Of a DNA stretch of 64,000 nucleotides, positions 42,287 to 53,064 are shown one piece after another (position 1 is the stretch's first letter; each line of letters opens with the position of its first letter). A program made the position numbers and the translations under genes. This DNA comes from CAWKOH01 sp963851245 (GTDB taxonomy: Bacteria; Actinomycetota; Acidimicrobiia; Acidimicrobiales; Palsa-688): NCBI GenBank assembly GCA_963851245.1, contig CAWKOH010000009.1, forward strand, positions 62,001-126,000. Direction: 5' to 3'. Under the pieces are notes generated by a model, which was given only the letters and a program-made list of their open reading frames with translations, was not told where the DNA came from and searched no databases.

Positions 42287-44453
42287 ATGGTTGCTTCCAT
42301 CCCGACCACCACGGCAACAGAGGATCCGGACCTCGCGGCAAGACAGGGCAGCCCTCCTGGCGAGAGCTTTCGTGGCCTACCCGTTGAGGAGGTCCGTGAC
42401 GACTTTCGCCTGGCCTGGGTATCGCGTTTCCTGGATGACCGGGAGATAGCTCTTCAGAAGCAGAGCCGGGTCTTTTTCCAGATTTCCGGCGCCGGGCACG
42501 AGGCTCTGTTGCTCGGGCTGGGCCGCTATCTCCGCCCCGGTTACGACTGGTTCTTCCCCTACTACAGGGACCGCGCCCTCATGCTCTCGCTGGGCGTCAC
42601 GCCGACCGAGATCCTCCTCGCAGGCGGTGGGCTCAGCCGAGGACCCCGCTTCGGGAGGCCGGCAGATGCCCTGCCACTGGGGAAACGCCCGGCTCAACGT
42701 GGTGACCGAATCGTCTGCGACCGGCAGTCAGTGCCTTCCCGCGGTCGGCTGCGCGGAAGCGGCCCGTTACATCTCCCGGCGTCAGCTGCCCGGGTGCGTC
42801 GCCTACGGCGACGAGCTGACCTACGTATCGCTCGGCGAGGGTGCCACCTCGGAAGGCGAGTTCTGGGAGAGCCTGAACTCCGCGTGCACCCTCCATCTAC
42901 CGGTCCTGTACGTCGTGGCGGACAACGGCTACGCCATATCGGTCCCGTCGAGCGACCAGGCCCCGGCTCCGGTTTCCGAGCTGGTTCGGGGCTTCCGCGG
43001 TCTCCACGTGCACGTCCTGGACGGCTGCGACTACTTCGAGGTGCGGGAGCGGGCTCAGGACATCGTGGCCGAGGTCCGGGCCGGGCGTAGGTCCGGCGAT
43101 CATCCACGCCCGGTGACCCGGCCCTACTCGCACTCGTCGGCCGACACCCAGAGCAAGTACCGCTCGGCCGGTGAGCTGGCCGCTGGAGTCGGCCCGCGAC
43201 CCGCTCGTGCTGATGGAGCAGGCTCTGCGTCGACGGTGGCTTGTACAGCCCCGAACGAGTCGAGCGAGATCAAGGAGGAGGCCCGCCAGATCGTCGTCGA
43301 GGCGGCCCGGGCGGCCCTGGCCGCGCCCCGACCGGATCCGGCCTCGGTGACCCGACCACGTGGTCAACCTGCCCAGCGTCCCGCCCGAGGCGCGAGCTCG
43401 CGGATGACGGCGCCGGCGAGGTGGTCGCCCTCGGAGAAGCCATCCGGCGCACCCTCCACGAGCAGATGGAGGAGGACGAGCGCATCCGGGTGTTCGGCGA
43501 GGACGTGGCCGACGCCCGGGAGGCGGTGCTGGCCGACGTAGAAGGCAAAGGGGGCGTCTTCGGCACCACCCACGGTCTGCAGCGCCGCTTCGGCTTGGCC
43601 CGCTGCTACAACACTCCGCTCGCCGAGGCCAACATCGTCGGCCGAGCCGTGGGCCAGGCCATCCGGGGGCTCAAGCCGGTGCCCGAGGTGCAGTTCTTCG
43701 ACTACATCTGGACCGCCATGCAGCAGATCAAGACCGAGGCGGCCACCATCCGGTGGCGCTCGAACGGGGCGTTCAACTGCCCCTTGGTGCTGCGGGTGCC
43801 GATCGGCGGCTACCTGGCGGGCGGGGCGCATCTGGCACTCCCAGTCGCGGCGAGTCGATCTTCGCCCACGTCCCCGGCCTCACCGTCGTCATGCCCTCCA
43901 GGGCCGCCGACGCCGTCGGGCCTGCTGCGGACGGCCCTGCAGGCGGAGGACCCGGTGCTCTTCCTCGAGCACAAGCACCTCCTGCGCCAGCCGTACACCA
44001 GAGACCCCGTTCCCGTCCCGGGACTTCCAGGTACCATTCGGCAAGGGTCGTGTCGTCGGTCGACGGGGACGAGCTCACCATCGTCACATGGGGCGCGACT
44101 GTCGAGAAGTCCGGCAGGCGGCGGCCGCCCTCGAAGCGGCGAAGAAGGGGTGTCGGTCCAGGTCGATCGACCTGCGTTCGATAATGCCCTGGGACAAGAG
44201 CCTGGTGGCCGAACAGGTGGCCCGGACCGGCCGCCTCCTGGTCGTTCACGAGGACATCCTCACCGTCGGCTTCGGTGCCGAGGTGGCGGCCTGGACGGCC
44301 GAGCACTGCTTCGGCGATCTGGACGCCCCCGTCAGCCGGGTCGGCGCCACCGATACCCACGTCGCCTACGAGCCGACCCTGGAGCGAGCGATCCTGCCGC
44401 AGGTGGACGACATCGTGGCGGCGGCCGCGCGAGACGGGCTGCTGGAGTACTGA
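42287..44453 (+). pseudogene. Fused 2-oxoacid dehydrogenase E1 alpha-beta (branched-chain type), many frameshifts
   Basis: The E1 alpha part shows KQSRVFFQISGAGHEALL, FPYYRDRALML, the thiamine-site GEGATSEGEFWESLNSA and DNGYAIS; the E1 beta part shows GEAIRRTLHEQMEEDERI, GVFGTTHGLQRRFG, NTPLAEANIVGRAVG, FAHVPGLTVVMPS and LRSIMPWDK. No stop/start pair separates them, and the linker EEARQIVVEAARAALAAP continues directly, so the ancestral product is a single alpha-beta fusion of about 720 residues. At least eight single-base shifts (for example near 42619, 43095, 43370, 43830, 44030 and 44130) break it. It decarboxylates branched 2-keto acids in the BCKDH complex. Confidence 0.7.
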
Positions 44454-44454
44454 C

Positions 44455-45611
44455 ATGGCCCTCGGAAGTCCGCGGGGTGGTTGCCCTGGCAGGAGGGCGC
44501 CCCCGTCGGCACGTCGAGACGATCATGGTGCCCGGACCCGGGCCCGGGCGAGGTACTGGTCGGCCGTCGCAGGCCGTGCGGGGTCTGCCACACCGACCTC
44601 CACTACCGCGAGGGGGCGATCAACGACGACTTTCCCTTCCTGCTCGGCCACGAGGCGGCCGGCATGGTCGAAGCGGTCGGGGAGGGGGTGACCAACGTGG
44701 CGCCCGGCGACTACGTGGTCATGGCCTGGCGGGCGCCGTGCGGGTACGTGCCGCTCGTGCCTGCGCGGCCGGCCCTGGTACTGCTTCGACAGCCGGAACG
44801 CCACCCAGCCGATGACCCTGGCCGACGGCACGCCCCTGTCGCCGGCGCTCGGGATCGGCGCCTTCGCCGAGAAGACGCTGGTCGCCGCCGGCCAGGCGGT
44901 CAAGGTGGATCCGGCGGCCCGGCCCGAGGCGGCGGGCCTGATCGGCTGCGGCGTCATGGCCGGCTTCGGCGCCGCGGTGAACACCGGCGGGGTCAGCCGG
45001 GGCGACATCGGTCGCGGTGATCGGGTGCGGCGGCGTCGGCGACGCCGCCATCGCGGCGTCGGCCCTCGCCGGGGCCCGGATGGTGGTCGCCGTCGACGTG
45101 GACGACCGCAAGCTCGAGTGGGCCCGCCGGTTCGGGGCCACCCACGTGGTGAACTCCGCCGAGCGAGGACCCGGTCGAAGCGATCAGGGCGCTGACCGGC
45201 GGTTTCGGGGCGGACGTGGTGATCGAGGCGGTGGGCCGGCCCGAGACCTACCGCCAGGCGTTCTTCGCCCGGGACCAGGCCGGCACGCTGGTGCAGGTCG
45301 GCGTCCCGGACCCGTCGATGACCATCGAGCTGCCCATGATCGAGCTGTTCGGGCGGGGCGGCGCCCTCAAGTCGTCGTGGTACGGCGACTGCCTGCCGTC
45401 CCGGGACTTCCCGATGCTGATCGACCTGTACCTGTCCGGCAAGCTCGACCTGGACGGTTTCGTGAGCGAGACCATCGAGATCGGCGACGAGGAGGCCTTC
45501 GCCGCATGCAGCGGGGCGCGTTTACGCTCGGATGGTGCCGAGGAGCGGGGCGTCCGGGCTTCGGCGGTCGCGCCGTGGGCGGGGTACGCCAGCGGGCAAA
45601 CCGAGGCTTAA
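44455..45611 (+). pseudogene. Zinc-dependent alcohol dehydrogenase (class III/mycothiol type), frameshifted
   Basis: The pieces in order are EVRGVVALAGG, CGVCHTDLHYREG (catalytic zinc), FLLGHEAAGMVEAVGEGVTNV, a Cys-x2-Cys-x2-Cys-x7-Cys structural-zinc lobe readable only after removing one base near 44753, the Rossmann IGCGGVGDAAI, then GADVVIEAVGRPETYRQAFF, and LPMIELFGRGGALKSSWYG. Five or more single-base shifts occur. The C-terminal 20 residues are hard to place. The family oxidises hydroxymethyl-thiol adducts or primary alcohols. It lies between the E1 fusion and IcmF. Confidence 0.65.
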
Positions 45612-45739
45612 CGAGACGTCCTACGCGCGCCATTGAATGGGAAAGTTGGACGTCCTTAGTCATGCCGGTCGGATGGCTGCGGGTGTCCCCATGCGCGTCG
45701 GACCACTATGGACGTCCTAGGTTGGTCTGTTGCTATCCG

Positions 45740-48700
45740 GATCTGAGTCTGCCTCATAGACCCCCGGCACCCGGTTCGTTTCGTCACCGCGGCCAGCCTG
45801 TTCGACGGGCACGACGCTGCTATCAACATCATGCGCCGGCTGCTGCAGTCCCAGGGCGCCGAGGTCATCCACCTGGGCCACAACCGTTCTGTCGACGAGG
45901 TAGTGACGGCGGCAGTGCAGGAGGACGTCCAGGGCGTGGCCGTCAGCTCCTATCAGGGCGGTCACGTCGAGTACTTCAAGTACCTGGTGGACCGCCTGCG
46001 GGCCGAGGGACGCGGCGACATCAGGGTCTACGGCGGTGGGGGCGGGACCATCATCCCGGCGGAGATCGCCGCATCTCCAGGACTACGGGGTGGCCCGCAT
46101 CTTCTCGCCCCAGGACGGGCAGACGCTCGGGCTTGGCGGCCATGGTCAACACCTGATCGCCGAATGCGATCGGAGTTGCCAGCCCTGACCGAAGCCGGCG
46201 ACTCGAGGCCCTGATCGCGGGTGACCAGAGGCGCTGGCCCGGGCGCTCAGCACTGCCGAAGCGGGCCGCTGGGCAGGGTCCGCCGCGGCGGCCATCGGGA
46301 CGGCGGCGCGGCCAACCGTGCTCCGGTGCTGGGCATCACCGGGACCGGCGGCTCGGGGAAGTCTTCGCTGACGGACGAGCTCGTCCGCCGGTTCCGGCTC
46401 GACCAGCAGGACAAGTTCCGGGTCGCCGTGCTCGCCATCGATCCCACCCGCCGCAAGGGCGGCGGTGCTCTGCTCGGCGACCGCATCCGGATGAACTCGA
46501 TCGACACCGACGGCGTGGCGGGACGCAGCGGGTCTTCTTCCGGTCCTTTGCCACCCGCGGCTCGGCCAGCGAGCTGCCGGATTGCCTCGACGACGCGGTG
46601 CCGCCTGTCGCGCCGCCGGTTTCGACCTGGTCATCGTGGAGACACCGGGTATCGGGCAGGGCGATTCGGCCGTCGTGCCCCACGTCGACTTCTCCCTGTA
46701 CGTGATGACCCCCGAGTTCGGGGCGGCATCGCAGCTCGAGAAGATCGACATGTTCGACTTCGCCGGCGCCGTCGCCATCAACAAGTTCGAGCGACGCGGG
46801 GGCGAGGACGCCCTGCGAGACGTCCGCCGCCAGCTGGCCCGGACCGGTGAGCATCCCGGAGTGGCCCTCGATGAGCTGCCCGTGTTCGGCACCGTCGCTT
46901 CCAGATTCGCAGACGACGGGGTGACTGCCCTGTATCAGTACCTCGCGGGACCGCCTGGCCGGCTTGGGGCTGGAGGTGACGACCGGCCTCCTGCCTGACG
47001 TGCCCGGCCACGCCTCGACCCGCGGTCAGGCCCTGGTCCCCCCCGGCTCGCAGCCGCTACCTGGCCGATGTCGCCGAGACGGTCAGGACCTATCACGCCG
47101 AGACAGCCCGCCAGGTGGATGCCGCCCGCCGCCGTCAGCAGCTGAAAGAGGTGGCCGCTCTTCTCGACTCCGAGGGACGGTCGGGGGCCGACCTCGCCGA
47201 TCTGTCCGAGCGCGCCGAATCGGACCTGTCCGAAAGCAGCCGGGCGGCGCTGGCCGCCTGGCCCGGCAGGGTCGCGGAATACCGGTCCGCTGAGACTGCA
47301 CCGGTCATCACTGTCCGGGACGGCGGTGCCACGGGTTTCGGTGCCCCGATTCCGGGATGAGGGCGAGCTTCTCCGCTGGATCCGAGCCGGAGAACGTCCC
47401 CGGCGAGTTCCCCTATACGGCCGGGGTATTCCCCTTCAAGCGGGAGGGCGAGGACCCGGCCCGCATGTTCGCCGGCGAGGGCGATGCCTTCCGGACCAAT
47501 CGGCGCTTCCATCTGCTGGCAGAGGGACAGTCGGCCACCCGCCTGTCGACCGCGTTCGACTCGGTGACCCTCTACGGGTTCGATCCGGCAGTGAGGCCCG
47601 ATATCTACGGCAAGGTCGGTAACTCCGGTGTCTCGATAGCCACGCTCGACGATATGAGAGCGCTCTACGACGGCTTCAACCTGTGTGATCCGGCTACGTC
47701 CGTGTCGATGACGATAAACGGGCCGGCCCCGACCATCCTGGCCATGTTCTTCAACGCCGCCATCGACGACCAGCTCGCTCGCTTCGAGCGGGAGCAAGGG
47801 GCGGCCCGCCTCCGGCGTCGAACGGACCGAAGTGGTGGCCGGGACGCTGGGGCAGGTCCGGGGCACGGTGCAGGCCGACATCCTCAAAGAGGACCAGGGC
47901 CAGAACACGTGCATCTTCTCGACGGAGTTCTCGTTGAGGGTGATGGCCGACATGCAGGAGTGGTTCATCGCCCACGAGGTCGCGGAACTTCTACTCCGTC
48001 TCGATCTCCGGCTATCACATCGCCGAAGCAGGAGCCAACCCCATCAGCCAGCTGGCGTTCACCCTGGCCAACGGCTTCACCTACCTCGAGGCCTACCTGG
48101 CCCGGGGCATGAACGTCGACGACTTCGCCCCCAACTTCTCGTTCTTCTTCTCAAACGGCATGGATCCCGAGTACACGGTCATAGGTAGGGTGGCCCGACG
48201 GATATGGGCCGTGGCCATGAGGGATCGTTACGGCGCCAACGCTCGGTCCCAGAGGCTCAAGTACCACGTCCAGACGTCGGGTCGGTCACTGCACGCGCAG
48301 GAGATGTCATTCAACGACATACGCACCACGCTGCAAGCCCTGTGCGCCATCTACGACAACGCCAACAGCCTCCACACCAACGCCTACGACGAAGCGGTGA
48401 CCACGCCCACCCAGGAATCAGTGCGCCGGGCCCTCGCCATCCAGATGATCATCAACCACGAGTGGGGTCTCGCCCTCAACGAGAACCCGCTTCAGGGCAG
48501 TTTCATCGTCGAGGAGCTCACGGACCTGGTCGAGGAAGCTGTCCTGTCCGAGCTCGAGCGCATCAGCGACCGCGGTGGTGTGCTCGGGGCCATGGAGACG
48601 GGTTACCAGAGAGGTCGGATCCAGGACGAGTCGATGCTCTATGAGTCGCGTAAGCACGACGGAACCCTGCCCATCATCGGGGTCAACACCTTCCGGAACC

Positions 48701-48960
48701 CCGACGGTGATGCCGTCCCCGATCACCTGGAGCTGGCTCGCTCCACCGAGGCCGAGAAGCAGAGCCAGCTCAGCCGGCTGGCGGCCTTCCACTCCCTCCA
48801 CGCCGACGAGAGGCCCCAGGCCCTGGCCAGGCTGCGGGACATCACCCTCGGGGGCGGCAACGTCTTCGAGGTGCTGATGGACGCGGTTCGGTGCTGCAGC
48901 CTGGGGGAGATTACAGACGCCCTCTTCGAGGTGGGCGGCCGATACCGTCGCAACGTTTAG
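45740..48960 (+). pseudogene. icmF: Fused isobutyryl-CoA mutase IcmF, N-terminal two thirds frameshifted
   Basis: Domains in the IcmF order: B12-binding (FVTAASLFDGHDAAINIM, D-x-H-x-x-G variant, VYGGGGGTIIPAEIA), MeaB-like GTPase (GITGTGGSGKSS, VETPGIGQGDSAVV, INKFERRGGEDAL), linker, then the mutase barrel (TAGVFPFKREGEDPARMFAG, TLYGFDP, GYHIAEAGANPISQLAFTLA, NSLHTNAYDEA). The part after about 47980 is open to TAG 48960. Several single-base shifts before that (near 46080, 46530, 46950, 47340 and 47810) break the frame. It interconverts isobutyryl- and butyryl-CoA with adenosylcobalamin. The start is not determinable. Confidence 0.75.
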
Positions 48961-49052
48961 GGGCGGCCACATTTAGTGGCGGCCGTATCCGGCCGGGACC
49001 GTAATCCCGACTCAACTGGTAAAGAATGGGACCCATCTGGGAAAATGACCCG

Positions 49053-49964
49053 ATGACCGTCACCTACGAGATGTCCCACCTCCGGGCCCTGGAAGCAGAG
49101 GCGGTTTACATCCTGCGCGAGGTGGCGGCTACGTTCGAGCGACCGGTGTTGCTGTTCTCGGGAGGCAAGGACTCGGTCGTGATGCTGCATGCGGCCGCCA
49201 GGGCCTTCTGGCCGGCCCCCCTTCCCTTCCCCGTCATGCATGTCGACACCGGTCACAACCTGCCTGAGGTCATCGAGTTCCGGGACCGGGTGGTGGAGCG
49301 GCTCGGGATCAGGTTGGTCGTGGCCAGCGTCCAGGAAGACATCGACGCCGGCCGGGTCGTCGAGGAGGAAGGGCCGCGGGCCAGCCGCAACCGCCTGCAG
49401 ACCGTCACCCTCCTGCGCGCCATTCGGGAGCACCGATTCGACGCCGTCTTCGGCGGCGCCCGCCGGGACGAGGAGAAGGCCCGGGCCAAGGAGCGGGTGT
49501 TCAGCTTCCGGGACGAGTTCGGTCAGTGGGACCCGAAGAACCAGCGGCCGGAGCTCTGGAACCTGTACAACGGGGCGCACCGCAAAGGCGAGCACATCCG
49601 GGTGTTCCCGCTGTCGAACTGGACCGAGCTGGACATCTGGCAGTACATCCTGGACGAGGGCATCGAGCTGCCACCCCTGTACTACGCCCATCGCCGCCCA
49701 GTCTTCGAACGGGACGGGATGCTGCTCGCCGTTTCTCCCTTCGTCACCGTTCTCGACAATGAGGAGGTGATCGACGCGACCGTGCGGTTCCGTACCATCG
49801 GCGATGCCACCTGCACCGGTTGCGTCGAGTCCACCGCGTACACTGCCGAGCAGGTCGTGGCGGAGGTGGCTGCTTCCCGGCTGACCGAACGAGGGGCCAC
49901 GCGCGCCGACGATCGGATCTCGGAGGCCGGCATGGAGGACCGCAAGAAGGAGGGCTACTTCTGA
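49053..49964 (+). CDS. cysD: Sulfate adenylyltransferase subunit 2
   Basis: A PP-loop ATP pyrophosphatase: LFSGGKDSVVMLHAA, then HVDTGHNLPEVIEFRD, FGGARRDEEKARAKER, and PLSNWTELDIWQYI typical of CysD. With CysN it makes APS from sulfate and ATP. I use ATG 49053 (MTVTYEMSHLRALE); an in-frame ATG nine codons earlier is also possible. TGA 49964 overlaps the ATG of the 18-bp-repeat mini-ORF. Confidence 0.93.
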   Translation: MTVTYEMSHLRALEAEAVYILREVAATFERPVLLFSGGKDSVVMLHAAARAFWPAPLPFPVMHVDTGHNLPEVIEFRDRVVERLGIRLVVASVQEDIDAGRVVEEEGPRASRNRLQTVTLLRAIREHRFDAVFGGARRDEEKARAKERVFSFRDEFGQWDPKNQRPELWNLYNGAHRKGEHIRVFPLSNWTELDIWQYILDEGIELPPLYYAHRRPVFERDGMLLAVSPFVTVLDNEEVIDATVRFRTIGDATCTGCVESTAYTAEQVVAEVAASRLTERGATRADDRISEAGMEDRKKEGYF

Positions 49965-50059
49965 TGACTGGGCTGGCTCGTGTGACCGGGCTGGCTCGTG
50001 TGACCGGGCTTGCTCATGTGACCGGGCTTGCTCGTGTGACCGGGCTTGCTCATGTCTGA
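49964..50059 (+). repeat. Five tandem 18-bp repeats forming a 31-aa mini-ORF between cysD and cysN
   Basis: Five units of (A/G)TGAC(T/C)GGGCT(G/T)GCTC(A/G)T run from 49964 to 50053 and encode the hexapeptide (M/V)TGLA(R/H) five times, then V and stop. The ATG overlaps the cysD stop, and the TGA (50057-50059) lies three bases past the cysN ATG (50052-50054), so ribosomes could pass from cysD to cysN through it. No ribosome site precedes cysN, which makes coupling likely. Unit number may vary between strains. Confidence 0.75.
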
Positions 50060-51899
50060 ACTGCTCCGGCTGGCCACGGCCGGGAGCGTCGACGACGGCA
50101 AGTCCACGCTCATCGGGAGACTCCTCTATGACTCGAAGGCCATCTTCTCCGACCAGCTCGAAGCGGTCGAGCGGACCAGCCGCGAGAGGGGCGATGGCTA
50201 CACCAACCTGGCGTTGCTCACCGACGGCCTTCGGGCGGAACGTGAACAGGGCATCACCATTGACGTGGCCTATCGCTACTTCGCCACCTCGAAGCGTAAG
50301 TTCATCATCGCCGACACGCCGGGCCACGTTCAGTACACCCGCAACATGGTCACCGGTGCGTCCACCGCGGACCTGGCCATCGTGCTCGTTGACGCCCGGA
50401 ACGGGGTCTTGGAGCAGTCCCGCCGGCACGCGTTCGTAGCCAGCCTGCTGGGGATCCCGCACCTGGTCGTGTGTGTGAACAAGATGGATCTGGTCGGCTG
50501 GTCTCAGGAGCGGTTCGAGGAGGTACGGGACGACTTCCGTCGCTTCGCCATGAAGCTCGAGGTGCACGACGTCGCCTTCGTGCCGATGTCGGCCCTGTAC
50601 GGGGACAACGTGGTGGTGCGAAGCGACAACATGCCGTGGTACGAAGGCACCCCGCTCTTGCACCACCTCGAGAACGTCTACGTGGCGTCCGACCGCAACC
50701 TGATCGACGCCCGGCTGCCAGTGCAGTACGTCATCCGGCCCCAGCAGGGCGACGACCACGAGCTGCACGACTATCGGGGCTACGCCGGCACCGTCGCCGG
50801 CGGTGTGTTCAAGCCGGGCGACGAGGTGGTGGTGCTTCCGTCGGGCTTCACGTCCGAGGTCGCGGAGGTGAGAGGACCGGGCGGCGAAGTGCTTCAGGAG
50901 GCCTTCGCGTCCCAGGCCGTCACCGTCCGGCTGAAGCACGATATCGACATCAGCCGCGGTGACATGATCTGCCGTCCCCACAACCGCCCGTCGGTCGGCC
51001 AGGACCTCGACGCCATGGTTTGCTGGTTCTCGGAGAAGGCGTCACTCACCCCCGGATCGCGTTATCGGGTTCGGCAAACGACCCGCACCGTTACGGGCCG
51101 CATTGAGCTGCTGGACTACCGGCTGGACGTCAACACCCTTCATCGTGACGAAGACGCCGAACGACTGTCACTGAACGAGATCGGCCGGGTGCGTTTGCAC
51201 ACACAGGCCCCTCTAATGTTCGATACCTATCGCCGCAACCGCTCGACCGGGAGCTTCATCCTGATCGACCCTGACAGCAACAACACGGTCGCCGCGGGCA
51301 TGGTGCTCGGAGCCGAGCAGGCCAACGTAACCAACGTGGTGTGGCACGCCAACGCGGTGGAGCGCAGCGAGCGTAGGACGAAGGGCCTGACGGTTTGGTT
51401 CACCGGCCTGTCGGGTTCGGGGAAGTCCACGGTGGCGGTCGAGGTCGAGCGCCGGCTGGTGGCGGCCGGCCGGCCGGCGTACCTGCTTGACGGAGACAAC
51501 CTGCGTCACGGCCTCAACGCCGACCTGGGTTTCGGCGCCGGCGACCGAGCCGAGAACGTGAGGCGCGTCGGTGAGGTGGCCAAACTGTTCGCTGACGCCG
51601 GCGTGGTCGCCGTTGTCTCTCTGGTCAGCCCGTACCAGAGTGATCGGGACCGGGTCAGGGCCGCCCACGAGGAAGCCGGTCTCGAATTCGTCGAGGTTTA
51701 CGTGGACACCCCTCTTGACGTGTGCGAGGCTCGCGACCCGAAAGGTCTGTACGCCAAGGCCAGGGCAGGAGAGATTCGCGGTTTCACTGGGATCGACGAT
51801 CCGTACGAAGTGCCGCCCAATCCGGAGCTAGTACTGCGGCCCGGCCACGGCAGCCCGTCGGCCATGGCCGATTGGGTGATGGCTCATATCGACAGGTGA
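50052..51899 (+). CDS. cysNC: Bifunctional sulfate adenylyltransferase subunit 1/APS kinase
   Basis: An N-terminal GTPase (GSVDDGKSTLIGRLLYDSK, then DTPGHVQYTRNMVTGAS, NKMDLVG) of the CysN type covers residues 1-420; a C-terminal APS kinase with FTGLSGSGKST and LLDGDNLRHGLNADLGF covers the last 180. It makes APS and then PAPS. ATG 50052 is used (TTG-CTC precede in frame). The stop overlaps the cysQ start (GTGA). It is part of a cysD-cysNC-cysQ operon. Confidence 0.94.
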   Translation: MSELLRLATAGSVDDGKSTLIGRLLYDSKAIFSDQLEAVERTSRERGDGYTNLALLTDGLRAEREQGITIDVAYRYFATSKRKFIIADTPGHVQYTRNMVTGASTADLAIVLVDARNGVLEQSRRHAFVASLLGIPHLVVCVNKMDLVGWSQERFEEVRDDFRRFAMKLEVHDVAFVPMSALYGDNVVVRSDNMPWYEGTPLLHHLENVYVASDRNLIDARLPVQYVIRPQQGDDHELHDYRGYAGTVAGGVFKPGDEVVVLPSGFTSEVAEVRGPGGEVLQEAFASQAVTVRLKHDIDISRGDMICRPHNRPSVGQDLDAMVCWFSEKASLTPGSRYRVRQTTRTVTGRIELLDYRLDVNTLHRDEDAERLSLNEIGRVRLHTQAPLMFDTYRRNRSTGSFILIDPDSNNTVAAGMVLGAEQANVTNVVWHANAVERSERRTKGLTVWFTGLSGSGKSTVAVEVERRLVAAGRPAYLLDGDNLRHGLNADLGFGAGDRAENVRRVGEVAKLFADAGVVAVVSLVSPYQSDRDRVRAAHEEAGLEFVEVYVDTPLDVCEARDPKGLYAKARAGEIRGFTGIDDPYEVPPNPELVLRPGHGSPSAMADWVMAHIDR

Positions 51900-52652
51900 C
51901 GTCTCTCACCGACGCCCGCCTGGCGGCGGACCTGGCCGGGAAAGCCGGCGAGCTCTTGTTGCGGATCCGGGGTGAAGAGTGGGGGAGTGAGCTCGGCCGT
52001 ATCGGGGATCAACAGTCCAATGCGCTCATCCTCGCCTCCCTGGCCGAGGCCCGCCCCGCTGACGCCGTGCTGTCCGAGGAATCCGCGGATAGCCCGGCAG
52101 CGGCTCACCGCGCCCCGGGTCTGGATAATCGACCCTCTGGACGGGACGCGCGAGTTCTCCATGGCGGGCCGATCCGATTGGGCGGTCCATGTGGCCTTGT
52201 GGCAAGCCGGCTCCGGCTTGACCGCGGGAGCGGTAGCCCAGCCGGCCCTGGGCGTGATCCATGCCAGCGATGGGGTTGGCGGGTCGCGTGCCGGCGGCGC
52301 GGCGGGCGCCCGCCGGAAGCCGACCATCCTCGTGAGCGACAGCCGCCCCCCGGCCTTCGCGGCCGAGGTGGCGAACTCGGTGGGCGCCGATTTAGCCACC
52401 ATGGGTTCGGCCGGAGCCAAGGCCATGGCCGTCCTGCGGGGCGACGCCGACGCCTATTTGCACGCCGGCGGTCAATGGGAGTGGGACTCGGCGGCCCCGG
52501 TCGCGGTGGTGACCGCCGCCGGCCTCCACGCCTCGCGCATCGATGGGTCGCCGCTGCTCTACAACCAGCCTCACCCCTATCTTCCCGACTTGCTCATCTG
52601 CCGAGCGGACCTGGCCGACCAGCTCCTGGCGGCTATCGCCGGCGCCGTCTAG
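51896..52652 (+). pseudogene. cysQ: CysQ-like 3'-phosphoadenosine 5'-phosphate phosphatase, frameshifted
   Basis: GTG 51896 overlaps the cysNC stop. The first frame gives DARLAADLAGKAGELLLRIR and VLSEESADSPA; the metal motif VWIIDPLDGTREFSM and the rest (WAVHVALWQAG, MGSAGAKAMAVLRGDADAY, QWEWDSAAPVAV) are in a second frame to TAG 52652. One indel near 52100 separates the E-E-S and D-P-L-D-G metal motifs. It would recycle PAP from PAPS use. Shares CTAG with the convergent acylphosphatase stop. Confidence 0.75.
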
Positions 52653-52924
52653 CTCCAACCCTTGATGGCGAAGGCGGTGAAGCCTTCCGGCTCCTCCGTG
52701 ACCACCTCCACACCCGTGACCACGGCTCGAACCGGGCCCTGACGGCACCAGGAGACCAGCGTGGCCACCGCCGGCTCTTCGCCTTCGAAGACCGCCTCGA
52801 CCCGGTCATCAGCGGTGTTGCGCACCCAGCCGGCCACCCCGGCCGACCTGGCGGCATCGGCACAGGACTGCCGGAACCAAACCCCCTGCACCCGACCCGA
52901 CACCCAGACGTGACGGCGCACCAC
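52649..52924 (-). CDS. acyP: Acylphosphatase
   Basis: A 91-residue acylphosphatase with the phosphate-binding loop VSGRVQGVWFRQSC (catalytic Arg) and GWVRNTADDRVEAVFEG (catalytic Asn). It hydrolyses acyl phosphates. ATG 52924 start. Convergent with cysQ, with the two stops sharing the palindrome CTAG. Confidence 0.92.
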   Translation of the reverse strand: MVRRHVWVSGRVQGVWFRQSCADAARSAGVAGWVRNTADDRVEAVFEGEEPAVATLVSWCRQGPVRAVVTGVEVVTEEPEGFTAFAIKGWS

Positions 52925-53011
52925 GTCGAGATCGTAACGACGCCGGCGTGGTCACTGGGTCCTGGAGTTCCCAGGCTCCACAGTCGGCTGTGAGCCCGGC
53001 CCCGGCGGATT

Positions 53012-53064
53012 CACCTAATGCAACAGCAGCCAGTTCTGAAAGGCGACCTCTGTTGCGTTAGGTG
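53012..53064. repeat. 15-bp imperfect inverted repeat with related third copy
   Basis: CACCTAATGCAACAG (53012-53026) and CTGTTGCGTTAGGTG (53050-53064) are complementary at 14 of 15 positions, separated by 23 bases; a related TGTTGCGTTGTG follows near 53112. The stretch 52925-53190 holds no gene. It could be a hairpin, a regulator site, or ends of a small lost element. Confidence 0.45.

Noticed and set aside
42287..48960. Programmed frameshifting as an explanation for the split genes
   Set aside because: Too many shifts, in both directions, in four unrelated genes and without slippery heptamers; error or decay is simpler.
48957..50981. A 674-codon open frame on the minus strand opposite cysD and cysN
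   Set aside because: It is the exact antisense of two well-conserved genes, shows no domain, and is rich in His/Asp/Val as expected for the mirror of GC-rich coding DNA.
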